NCBI GenBank assembly: GCA_029101205.1
Contig: JAQXQO010000019.1
Coordinates: forward strand, 1-41,345
Length of the DNA stretch: 41,345 bases
Direction: 5' to 3'
Source of the DNA: Coriobacteriales bacterium
GTDB taxonomy: Bacteria > Actinomycetota > Coriobacteriia > Coriobacteriales > Atopobiaceae
Below the pieces are notes generated by a model. It was not told where the DNA came from. It searched no databases and saw nothing but the letters and a program-made list of their open reading frames with translations. The translations under genes were made by a program, and so were the position numbers. Shown in pieces: positions 1 to 15,350 of the stretch (positions are counted from its first letter, which is position 1; each line of letters starts with the position of its first letter).

Positions 1-54
1 CTGCTTCAGTGTTCAGGCTTGGCTGAATGAAATCAAATTCCACATTTAGCCCTA

Positions 55-2592
<2,538 letters not shown>

Positions 2593-2597
2593 CGAAC

Positions 2598-7058
<4,461 letters not shown>

Positions 7059-7084
7059 TAGCTCGCCATAGCACCAAACGAAAT

Positions 7085-7120
7085 AGCCCCGCTGGCACCT
7101 GATTGCCAGCGGGGCTTTTT
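7085..7120 (+). terminator. Intrinsic terminator after rpoC
   Basis: Perfect 13-bp stem AGCCCCGCTGGCA / TGCCAGCGGGGCT, 6-nt loop, T-tract. Confidence 0.95.
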
Positions 7121-7164
7121 CATGGGTGTGGCATTGCAATGCGCACCGTCGCGCTGCACCGGGG

Positions 7165-7884
7165 CTACACCGTGGAGATCGAGAAGAACTTGTAGCCCCG
7201 GACGTGGCGCGAGATAGAGTGCTCGAACGCGGTGCCGTCGTCGAGGAAGCCCACCTGGGTCACCTGCAGGGCGGGGGAGTTGGGCTCCACCTGCAGGCGC
7301 TGCGCCTCCTCGTCGGTCACGAGCACGGCCTCCAGCGAACGGTGCGCGCTAGCGATCTTTAGCCCCAAATCGTTCTGGATGTAGCCGTAGATGGTCGTCT
7401 GCACGTTGTGCTCGCGCAGGTCGGGGACCACCTTTATGGGCATGTAGGTGTACTCGATGACGTTGGGCGTGCCGTCCAAAGTCCTGGTGCGGCACACGTG
7501 GTAGCAGAACTCGTCTGGCTGGATGCCCAGCTCGTCGGCAACCATTACGGGAGGGCGCACGACCGAGAAGTCGTACACGTGGCTGCCGACCTCGTGGCCC
7601 GGGTGATCCTTCGTGTAACCGCCCATCTGAGACGACATACTCCAGCCCTGAGGGGCGTTCTCCAGCTGCTGGGTCCCCAACCCCTTCACGTAGGTGCCAG
7701 AGCCGCGACGACGGGCTATGAGGCCTCCCAGCTCCAGCTCGTCCATGGCCTTCTTTATCGTGATCTTGCTGACCTGGTACTGCTCGCATAGCTCGGGTGT
7801 GGTGGGCAGGCGGTCGTTGGGCAGGTACTCGCCCTCCGTGATCTTCTGGACAATGTCCTGGGCTACGGCCTTGTACTTCAGCAT
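7165..7884 (-). CDS. GntR-family transcriptional regulator (UTRA effector domain)
   Basis: MLKYKAVAQDIVQKITEGEYLPNDRLPTTPELCEQYQVSKITIKKAMDELELGGLIARRRGSGTYV wHTH; UTRA-like C-terminus; start ATG at 7884. Confidence 0.92.
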   Translation of the reverse strand: MLKYKAVAQDIVQKITEGEYLPNDRLPTTPELCEQYQVSKITIKKAMDELELGGLIARRRGSGTYVKGLGTQQLENAPQGWSMSSQMGGYTKDHPGHEVGSHVYDFSVVRPPVMVADELGIQPDEFCYHVCRTRTLDGTPNVIEYTYMPIKVVPDLREHNVQTTIYGYIQNDLGLKIASAHRSLEAVLVTDEEAQRLQVEPNSPALQVTQVGFLDDGTAFEHSISRHVRGYKFFSISTV

Positions 7885-8194
7885 GGGGACCTCATTTCGT
7901 TTGCTGCAACGATTATCCCCCTTTTGCGGCCCATTTGGACCGCTCGCAGAAAACAAAAATTATTACTTGCAAAGGATATTACATTGTGTGATTTTATTTC
8001 AGAACATGGACTAAGTGAATATAGGATATGTTCATTATTACACAAAGAGAACTAAAAGATAGCCTCCGAACGATATCCCAAAGTCCTCTGGCAGCGTGAA
8101 GGGCATCCACGGTCCGCAGATGGCAAGCACCTTGACAGCGTCTTGGGTTCGAAAGCACCTCGAGCCACCACAAGGCGGGGGAAAGGAAGAGCAG

Positions 8195-8875
8195 TTGGGC
8201 AACCACAAGCTCCCCAAGGACTTCTTCTTTGGGGCAGCCATGTCGGGTCCTCAGACCGAGGGCGCCTGGCAGGACTACGGAAAGCTCCCGAACCTTTGGG
8301 ACCTCTGGTCAAACCTCAAGATCACCGACTTCTACAACCTGGTGGGCTCCTACGGCGGCAACGACTTCACCCGTCGTCGCGACGAGGACCTTGCCATCTT
8401 TAAGGACCTGGGCCTGGACTCCGTGCGCACCTCCATCCAGTGGAGCCGCCTGATGGACGCCAACGGTCAGCTGAACCCGCAGGGCGCCCAGTACTACCAC
8501 GAGTTGTTCGCCGCGTTCAAGCGCGCCGGCATCGTACCGTTCGTGAACCTGTACCACTTCGACATGCCCGCGTACCTCTTTGCTCGTGGCGGCTGGGAGA
8601 ACCGCGAGGTCATCGAGGCCTACGCCAACTACGCGGCCGCCGCGTTCCAGGAGTTCGGCCACGAGGTGGACTACTGGTTCACCTTCAACGAGCCTATCGT
8701 GGAGCCCCAGCAGCGCTTCACCAACGCTGTGTGGTGCCCCTTCCATCACGACTTCGCCGAGGCCCGTCGCGTGCAGTATGGCATCACGCTGGCGCACGCC
8801 CTGGCGGTGCAGAACTTTCGCAGCGCGCAGGCGGCCGGCCGGGACCGGCCGGAGCACACAACAGCCAGTAGCTAA
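8195..8875 (+). pseudogene. GH1-family (6-phospho-)beta-glucosidase, C-terminal half missing
   Basis: LPKDFFFGAAMSGPQTEGAWQ and acid/base motif TFNEPIVEPQ present; homology ends near 8860 and the C-terminal nucleophile (ENG) half is absent. Likely TTG start at 8195 behind GGAAAGGAAG. Confidence 0.8.
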
Positions 8876-8889
8876 CGCCGAAGCGCTCT

Positions 8890-10131
8890 CTACCTGCCCT
8901 TGGTCAGCATGGCCACGTGGTGCGGCACGCCACCCACGTACAGCGGGGTCACCTCGCCGGTCACCAGGGGACGCACGTAGCGCATGAAGTCCTCGGTCAC
9001 GCCCATGCCGTCCTCGCGAATCCAATCGGCGGGGACCTTGCGCTCCTTGTTTGCCACGTCTGCTATGTCTACCAGGCGATATTCGGTCACATAGGGCTGG
9101 TCGTACACGCGGTGGATCGCGGACATCTTTCCGGTGAAGCCGACGTATGCCGCTCGTACGCCCGCGCCGCCCAGGGCGTAGGCCTCGTCCAGGTCGACGG
9201 CGCTAGCCAGGTGGTTCGCGCAGCGCTGCAGGGTGCTGAACTCGACAGCGCGCGTCTTTACGCCCAGACGGTCGGCGGTCAGACTGGCCAGATAACGGCT
9301 CGTTCCCGAGAGCGCCGCCTCGTGACCAAAGGCGTCCTTCTTCATCGCGCTGGTGGGCTGCTCGCACATCAGGGTGCCGTCGGGCCTACGGGCGCCCTCG
9401 CTGACGGCCACCACCACGGACTTCATCTGGTCCAGCAGCTCGGCTATGCGCGTCGTCAGAGCGTCCTCGCTCACGGGCGACTCGGGCAGCAGGATTAGGT
9501 CCGGGCAGATGGCGTTTCGCTGCGATGCCAGGCAAGAAGAGCCTGCCAGCCAGCCGGTGTTGCGGCCCATGATCTCGATAAACGTGACGTTCTTCAGGTC
9601 GTACACGCTGGAGTCGCGGCCGATCTCGGCCACGGAGGTGGCTATGAACTTCGCGGCGCTGCCGTAGCCGGGCGTGTGGTCGGTGCCCTCAAGGTCGTTG
9701 TCGATGGTCTTGGGGATGCCTATGAAGCGGATGGAGCTGTTCTCGCGTGCGCCGTAGGCCGACAGCTTGGCGATGGTGTCCATGGAGTCGTTGCCGCCAA
9801 TATAGAAGACGGCGCCAATCTGGCGTTCGCGGAACAGCCGGAACAGGCGCTCGTAGGGCTCCTCGTCCTGGTCGGGGGAGGGCAGCTTGTAGCGGCAGCT
9901 GCCCAGGTAGCTGGAGGGGGTCTGGCGCAGCAGCTGCACGTTCACAGGGTCCCCCAGCTCGCTGTCCAGGTCGATCAGCTTGTCCTCGAACAGGCCCTCG
10001 ATGCCGTAGCGCATGCCCAGCACCCCTGCGCCCAGCGACCGGGCGGTGTCAAAGACCCCGGCCAGGCTCGAGTTGATGGCGGCTGTGGGCCCACCCGACT
10101 GGCCCACCAGAACGTTCGTGTTCCAAGACAT
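8890..10131 (-). CDS. 6-phosphofructokinase, pyrophosphate-type signature
   Basis: GQSGGPTAAINSSLAGV, IGGNDSMDT and IPKTIDNDLEGTDHTPGYGSAAKF; start MSWNTN at 10131 (413 aa). Confidence 0.9.
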   Translation of the reverse strand: MSWNTNVLVGQSGGPTAAINSSLAGVFDTARSLGAGVLGMRYGIEGLFEDKLIDLDSELGDPVNVQLLRQTPSSYLGSCRYKLPSPDQDEEPYERLFRLFRERQIGAVFYIGGNDSMDTIAKLSAYGARENSSIRFIGIPKTIDNDLEGTDHTPGYGSAAKFIATSVAEIGRDSSVYDLKNVTFIEIMGRNTGWLAGSSCLASQRNAICPDLILLPESPVSEDALTTRIAELLDQMKSVVVAVSEGARRPDGTLMCEQPTSAMKKDAFGHEAALSGTSRYLASLTADRLGVKTRAVEFSTLQRCANHLASAVDLDEAYALGGAGVRAAYVGFTGKMSAIHRVYDQPYVTEYRLVDIADVANKERKVPADWIREDGMGVTEDFMRYVRPLVTGEVTPLYVGGVPHHVAMLTKGR

Positions 10132-10189
10132 GACATCCTCCAAAAGCGCAGGTAGGGATTGCATACGCCCTAAAGTGTACGGCAAAACG

Positions 10190-10223
10190 AAACGGGCGCG
10201 CCGTGGAGGGTGCGGCGCGCCCG
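10190..10223 (-). terminator. Intrinsic terminator between fructokinase and phosphofructokinase (minus strand)
   Basis: Perfect 11-bp stem CGGGCGCGCCG / CGGCGCGCCCG followed on the minus strand by TTTCGTTTTG. Confidence 0.75.
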
Positions 10224-10255
10224 CGAAGGAGGGGGCAATGTTGGGACGCTGGGGC

Positions 10256-11212
10256 CTAGATCTGCAGCAGCAGCGACTCGACCTCGGGGCGCGGGGGCAT
10301 CGAGGGGATACCGCCGCGGCCACGTACGCACAGCGACGCCACGGCGTTGCCGATGCGCGCGAAGTGGCGCAGGTCATCGACGTTCAGCAGGTCGGGGTCC
10401 TTTGCGCTCTCGCAGAAGCCGCACAGGAAGCCGCCCCAGAACGAGTCGCCGGCACCCGTGGTGTCGACCACGGTAGTCTTGAAGCTGGGTACGACGGCCT
10501 CGCCGTCACGCGAGCGCACGTAGGCGCCCTTGCTGCCCAGGGTCACCACGACCGCCTTGGCGCCCTGCTCTATGAGGGCCGCCGCGGCGTCGGCGGGCGC
10601 GTGCTCGCCGGTCATGAGGTCGGTTTCCTCGTCGGAAATCTTTATGAGGTCCATGTACTTAATGATGGAGCGCATCTGCTCTGCGGCGGCCTCGGGGGAG
10701 GTCCACAGCGTGTCGCGGTAGTTGGGGTCGTACGACATGGTGCAGCCCGCGGCCTTCGCCATCTGCAGAGCAGCCAGGGTGGCGCTGCGGGCAGGCTCGT
10801 CGGTCAGCGAGAGCGAGCCCACGTGGAACACGCGAGACTGGTTGATGACGTCCTGGTTCAGTTCCTCGGGGCGCAGCTGGGTGTCGGCGCCGGGCTTGCG
10901 CGCAAAGGAGAAGGTGCGTTCGCCGCGCTCGTCCAGGGCCACGAAGGCCAGCGTGGTGAAGTAGTCGGGGTCGACAATGAGGCCGTCGCAGTTGACGCCG
11001 TTGGCCATTAGCGTGCCGCGCAGGAAGTCGCCGTGCATGTCCTGGCCCACCTTGCCGATGAAGGCGGTCGACAGGCCCAGGCGCTCCAGTGCTACCAGCA
11101 CGTTGGCGGGCGCACCGCCGGGGTTGCGCTCGAACAGCTTCATGCCGTTGGCGGACACGCCGGAGTCGGTGAAGTCAATCAGTACCTCGCCCAGTGCGGT
11201 TACGGAAATCAT
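10256..11212 (-). CDS. scrK: PfkB-family fructokinase
   Basis: MISVTALGEVLIDFT..NPGGAPANVLVALERLG and C-terminal DTTGAGDSFWGGFL. Confidence 0.92.
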   Translation of the reverse strand: MISVTALGEVLIDFTDSGVSANGMKLFERNPGGAPANVLVALERLGLSTAFIGKVGQDMHGDFLRGTLMANGVNCDGLIVDPDYFTTLAFVALDERGERTFSFARKPGADTQLRPEELNQDVINQSRVFHVGSLSLTDEPARSATLAALQMAKAAGCTMSYDPNYRDTLWTSPEAAAEQMRSIIKYMDLIKISDEETDLMTGEHAPADAAAALIEQGAKAVVVTLGSKGAYVRSRDGEAVVPSFKTTVVDTTGAGDSFWGGFLCGFCESAKDPDLLNVDDLRHFARIGNAVASLCVRGRGGIPSMPPRPEVESLLLQI

Positions 11213-11245
11213 CGCAATGTCCTTTCTTGCCCGCCGTCGTGATGG

Positions 11246-12640
11246 CTAGGCCTCGTAGGTGTTGCTCATGCAGTCCTGCATGGTCCAGGCGTTGGCCTGG
11301 CAATGGGAGTCCAGAGCCACGTCCAGGCGCTCCGTGCGGGGGAACCAACGCGTGCTGAAGGCCTCCCTGCCGCCGTTGGCGTACAGCTCCACCATGGAGT
11401 TGTCCACCAGGACGCGCAGGTCGTGCAGGTCGCAGTCGCACGAGCGGCTGTGGCGCTCGATGCCGACCTCGGGGTCTGTGAAGCTCAGCGTCAGCTGGCC
11501 GTCTCCCCAGGTCACGTGCAGCGCGCCGTCCAGGGCTAGGCTGCCGGCGCCTTGGACGTCTGCCAGCTGCAGGTCCACGCGGGGCTGGTCAAAGGCGATG
11601 GAGCCCTGCGCGTCCACGTACAGGTGGGCGCCGTGCAGCTGATCCAGCTCGGGGATGGGGTTCTGCAGGATGCGGCCGTCCTCGGCGCGCGTCAGCACGC
11701 GGGGCACGGTGTAGCAGTGGATCCAGCTCATGCCGTCCGGCTGGCCGCAGAAGTCCTCGTCGGGCATGCCGACCCAGCCTATGAGCAGCGTGCGGCCCGA
11801 GTCGTCCACGAAGGTCTGCGGCGCATAGAAGTCAAAGCCGCGGTCCAGCTCGACGTAGGTGGAGGTGTCCACCGACTCCGTGTCGATCAGCTTTCCGTCC
11901 AGGGCAAACGTGCCGGACCAAGAGGTGCCCGAGCCGTCCGGGTTCTTTGCGGGCATGCCCTGCGGGCAGCACGCCAGGTACTCGTGGCCGTCCAGCTCTA
12001 TGCGGTCGGGGCACTCCCACATGAAGCCGAAGGGCTTCTGCGGGCGGATGGCGCGACGCAGGCTCCAGGAGTCGCCGTCGTCCGAGTCGTACACCAGCAC
12101 CAGCGCCTGCGAGTCGCGGTCGCGCGCGCCCAGCAGCATGTGGTAGCTGCCATCCTGGCGCCACACCTTGGGATCGCGCACGTGGCAGCTGCAGTAGTCG
12201 GGGTAGTCCGCGCTGCGCAGCAGGACCTTCTTGGGCGAAAGGGCATAGCCGTCCTCGCTGGTGACCAGGATCTCGTTGGCCTCGCGGCCGGCGTTGATGT
12301 AGTCGTAGTCTCCCGGGCGCTTCACGTTGCCGGTGTAGTACAGGCGCAAAAGGTCGCCGCCGTCGGATGCGGCGCCCGGCACCACCAGGGCCGAGCCCGA
12401 GTAGGCGCCGTTGGCGTCGTCGGGGGTGTCCTGGTGAATGACCACGCCGTGGTGCTGCCAGTGGATCAGGTCAGGGCTCGAGAAGTGCCCCCACGCGCGC
12501 TCGCCCTTCTGGGGCCAGTCGGGGCTGTACTGGTGGAACACGTGGTACGTGCCACGAAACTGGCACAGGCCGTTGGGGTCGTTTCCCCAGCCGGTGGGAG
12601 GCATCAGGTGGTAGCCCATTCTCCAGATGTCGCGACTCAT
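11246..12640 (-). CDS. scrB: GH32 sucrose-6-phosphate hydrolase
   Basis: YHLMPPTGWGNDPNGLCQFRGTYHVFHQYSP; RDPKV; WECPDRIELDGHEYL; start MSRDIWRMG at 12640 with AAGGAG. Confidence 0.94.
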   Translation of the reverse strand: MSRDIWRMGYHLMPPTGWGNDPNGLCQFRGTYHVFHQYSPDWPQKGERAWGHFSSPDLIHWQHHGVVIHQDTPDDANGAYSGSALVVPGAASDGGDLLRLYYTGNVKRPGDYDYINAGREANEILVTSEDGYALSPKKVLLRSADYPDYCSCHVRDPKVWRQDGSYHMLLGARDRDSQALVLVYDSDDGDSWSLRRAIRPQKPFGFMWECPDRIELDGHEYLACCPQGMPAKNPDGSGTSWSGTFALDGKLIDTESVDTSTYVELDRGFDFYAPQTFVDDSGRTLLIGWVGMPDEDFCGQPDGMSWIHCYTVPRVLTRAEDGRILQNPIPELDQLHGAHLYVDAQGSIAFDQPRVDLQLADVQGAGSLALDGALHVTWGDGQLTLSFTDPEVGIERHSRSCDCDLHDLRVLVDNSMVELYANGGREAFSTRWFPRTERLDVALDSHCQANAWTMQDCMSNTYEA

Positions 12641-12666
12641 GTTGCTCCTTCGATGGTTTTGCTGAT

Positions 12667-12705
12667 AAAAGGCGCGGGGACAACCCACTTGGATTGCCCC
12701 CGCGC
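12667..12705 (-). terminator. Terminator-like hairpin between PTS gene and scrB (minus strand)
   Basis: 12-bp arms GCGCGGGGACAA (12672-12683) / TTGCCCCCGCGC (12694-12705), one mismatch, followed on minus strand by CTTTTATC. Confidence 0.7.
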
Positions 12706-12738
12706 TCCACGCCCGCTTGGGGCCGGTACGAACGAACG

Positions 12739-14715
12739 TCACTTCACGTCGATCAGGGCGTCGCCGGGCTTGACGTTGCCGGTGTGGCCCTCGACGCTGG
12801 CATACGCGTCGGTGTTGGTGATGACGACCATCGTGGTGGTGTCTAGGCCGGCTGCCTTGATGGCATCCAGGTCGACGTCCATCAGAGGATCGCCCTTGTG
12901 CACCTTTGCGCCGCTCTTTACCAGGGCGTTGAAGGGCTCGCCCTTCAGGTTCACGGTGTCGATGCCGATGTGGATCAGCACCTCGGCGCCGTCGTCGGAC
13001 AGCAGGCCGACCGCGTGACCGGTCTCGGCCAGGACGGTGATGGTACCGTCCACGGGCGAGAAGACCTTGCCCTCGGTGGGCTCGACCGCAGCGCCCTTGC
13101 CCATGGCCTCAGAGGCAAACACGGGGTCGGACACGTCCTTCAGAGCTACGGCCTTGCCGGCGATGGGGGCTACGATGGTCTCGGCCTTGGCGGCGGGGGC
13201 AGCGGCGCCCTTGACGTCTGCAGCCTCCTCGGCGGCCAGGGCGGCCTGCTCATCAGCGGCGGCCTTGGACTCGGCGGCGGTCTTCGCCGCGTTGCCCTTT
13301 GCGTCCTCGTCCTTGTAGATGGTGGTCGTCAGGCCGAAGGCAACGCCAAAGGCGACGGCGAACATGATGATGTACTGCAGGGGCTGCTGGATGCACAGCA
13401 GGATGCCACAGAGGCCGGTGACGCCGGTGCCGGAGGCAGCCAGGTGGAAGATGGAGCAGCACAGGGCGCCGCAGGCGGAGCCAATCATGCCGCAGACGAA
13501 CGGCTTCAGCTTGGGCAGGTTGACGCCGAAGATAGCGGGCTCAGTGATGCCCAGCAGGCAGGAGATGCCAGAGGGGATTGCCAGCGACTTGGTCTTCTCG
13601 GACTTGGTGCGAGCGGCCACGGCCAGGCAGGCGCCGCCCTGAGCGATGTTGGCGGCGGAGGCGATGGGCAGCCAGTAGGTGACGCTGTACTGGGCCAGCA
13701 TCTGCACGTCGATGGCGGTGTACATCTGGTGCAGGCCGGTGACGACGGACGGGGAGTAGATCAGGCCGATGATGATGTAGCCAATGCCCAGAGGCACGGA
13801 GAGCAGCCACATCAGCAGACCCAGGATGTTGTTCTCGAGCCAGACGAAGATCGGGCCGATGAAGAGAATCGTGATGTAGGCAGCGAGGGAAACCGAGACG
13901 AGCGGGGTCACGAACAGGTCGAACATCTCGGGAACCACCTTGTGCAGGCGCTTCTCAAAGAAGCACAGGATCCAGACGCCAACCAGGATGGGGATGACGT
14001 GGCCCTGGTAGCCTACCCAGTCGATGCTGTAGACGCCGGGGATGACGTCCAGGGTGATCATGGTGCCGTTGGCGATGGCCGTGGAGGACTGGTAAGCGTT
14101 GATGAAGTCGGAGCTAATGAGCAGCGCGCCCAGCGAGGCGCCCAGGTAGGGGTTGCCGCCAAACACGGTGGCTGCCGAGAAGCCCAGCAGAATCTGCAGG
14201 TTGCCCAGTGCGCAGGCGTTGATCAGAGCGGCGATGCGCCACCAGACGGTCGTCGTGTCGAGCGTGAAGAAGCCGGCGCCGCCGTCAGCGACAGGCGTGC
14301 CCATGTACTGGATGGCGGACATGACGCCCATCAGCATACCGGAGGCCACGATGGCGGGGATGATGGGCACGAAGACGTCGGACAGGACCTTGATGGCACG
14401 CTGGAACGCGTTGCCCTTTGCCGCCGCGGCGGCCTTTGCGTCCGCCTTGGAGGCGGCGGAGGCGCCAGACAGGGTGATGAACTGGTCGTACACCTTGTCG
14501 ACGGTGCCGGTGCCAAAGATCACCTGCAGCTGGCCGGAGGCCTGGAAGTTGCCCTTCGCGCCGACGACGTCGTCCAGTTTCGCCTTGTCGATCTTGGAGT
14601 CGTCGGCAATGACCAGGCGCAGACGCGTCGCGCAGTGAGCTGCGGACACGATGTTGTCCTTGCCACCAATCGCCTCCAATACCTCCTGGGCTGCCTGCCT
14701 GTAGTCAAGAGCCAT
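12739..14715 (-). CDS. PTS system EIIBCA, sucrose-type
   Basis: N-terminal EIIB GGKDNIVSAAHCATRLRLVI, multi-TM EIIC, C-terminal EIIA-Glc-like GKVFSPVDGTI...VLIHIGIDTVNLKGEPF; start MALDYRQAAQ at 14715. Substrate inferred from scrB/scrK neighbours. Confidence 0.92.
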   Translation of the reverse strand: MALDYRQAAQEVLEAIGGKDNIVSAAHCATRLRLVIADDSKIDKAKLDDVVGAKGNFQASGQLQVIFGTGTVDKVYDQFITLSGASAASKADAKAAAAAKGNAFQRAIKVLSDVFVPIIPAIVASGMLMGVMSAIQYMGTPVADGGAGFFTLDTTTVWWRIAALINACALGNLQILLGFSAATVFGGNPYLGASLGALLISSDFINAYQSSTAIANGTMITLDVIPGVYSIDWVGYQGHVIPILVGVWILCFFEKRLHKVVPEMFDLFVTPLVSVSLAAYITILFIGPIFVWLENNILGLLMWLLSVPLGIGYIIIGLIYSPSVVTGLHQMYTAIDVQMLAQYSVTYWLPIASAANIAQGGACLAVAARTKSEKTKSLAIPSGISCLLGITEPAIFGVNLPKLKPFVCGMIGSACGALCCSIFHLAASGTGVTGLCGILLCIQQPLQYIIMFAVAFGVAFGLTTTIYKDEDAKGNAAKTAAESKAAADEQAALAAEEAADVKGAAAPAAKAETIVAPIAGKAVALKDVSDPVFASEAMGKGAAVEPTEGKVFSPVDGTITVLAETGHAVGLLSDDGAEVLIHIGIDTVNLKGEPFNALVKSGAKVHKGDPLMDVDLDAIKAAGLDTTTMVVITNTDAYASVEGHTGNVKPGDALIDVK

Positions 14716-14755
14716 GTGTACCTCCTTTGCTTTTGGCCTCGCGCGTGCGGGGCCT

Positions 14756-14826
14756 GCCCTCGCGTTGGCGAGGGCCCCTCCTCCTAGATGCGACAGGGCC
14801 AAGACTGCAGGGTTTAGCCCTGTCGC
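14756..14826 (-). promoter_or_regulatory. PTS leader with two perfect stem-loops
   Basis: GCCCTCGC-GTTG-GCGAGGGC (14756-14775) and GCGACAGGGC...GCCCTGTCGC (14790-14799/14817-14826). Confidence 0.6.
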
Positions 14827-14910
14827 AGCACTGCCGAGACTGCGGCGCGGAGAGCAGATAGGTGCCGCGCTGCAGTACGACGCCCCACGTGGCTCTGTGT
14901 GGGACGTCCA

Positions 14911-14928
14911 TGTGAAATCGTTCTCACA
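14911..14928. promoter_or_regulatory. LacI-family operator-like site upstream of PTS gene
   Basis: TGTGAAATCGTTCTCACA, imperfect palindrome with central CG. Confidence 0.6.
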
Positions 14929-15054
14929 TAGCAAATGATACTTGTGAAGAATCGGTTGTGGGGCATCAACGCCGTTTATCTGCGAATGGATGATTACAAA
15001 GGGTGAACGGTAGAAATCTATGAGTTCTGCAATATAAGGCCTGTATGGCTATGC

Positions 15055-15068
15055 TGAGAACGTTCTCA
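15055..15068. promoter_or_regulatory. LacI-family operator-like perfect palindrome
   Basis: TGAGAACGTTCTCA, exact 14-bp palindrome with central CG. Confidence 0.65.
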
Positions 15069-15185
15069 TAGTATTTGTTCGAACAAGCGCAACGGGCACA
15101 CGGTCGGCGCGAGAACGGGGCCGGCGCGGCGCATTTCCGCTCCCGCGTGCGAGCGCAAGGCGCGCAGGGGGGTGCGGGGCTGGTG

Positions 15186-15349
15186 CCCAGCCACTGCGGG
15201 TGCATAGCCGCCGAGGATGCATGACCGCTGCGGGTGCATAGCCGCCGCTGGCCCGGCCGCCACAGGTACCCGGCCGCCACAGGTACCCAGTCGTCACGGG
15301 TGCCCAGTCGCCACTGGCGTCCGGCCGCCGCGGGTGTACAGCCGCCGCG
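15186..15349. repeat. 17-bp tandem repeat, nine full degenerate units plus one partial
   Basis: Successive 17-mers, e.g. CATAGCCGCCGAGGATG, CATGACCGCTGCGGGTG, CATAGCCGCCGCTGGCC, CGGCCGCCACAGGTACC (x2 exact), CAGTCGTCACGGGTGCC, CAGTCGCCACTGGCGTC, CGGCCGCCGCGGGTGTA, then CAGCCGCCGCG. Confidence 0.9.
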
Positions 15350-15350
15350 C

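Noticed and set aside
7885-8194. GAACAT/ATGTTC inverted repeat (8002-8033) as GntR operator
   Set aside because: Only a 6-bp arm with a 20-bp spacer in AT-rich DNA; too weak to call.
11552-13018. 488-aa plus-strand ORF antisense to scrB
   Set aside because: Complement of GH32 and PTS coding sequence; no domain signal.
12898-14787. 629-aa plus-strand ORF antisense to the PTS gene
   Set aside because: Antisense to a confident EIIBCA; composition (Gly/Asp/Val/His repeats) indicates a shadow frame.
15203-15349. 17-bp tandem array considered as a CRISPR
   Set aside because: Units are contiguous and degenerate with no spacers; no cas genes in the window.
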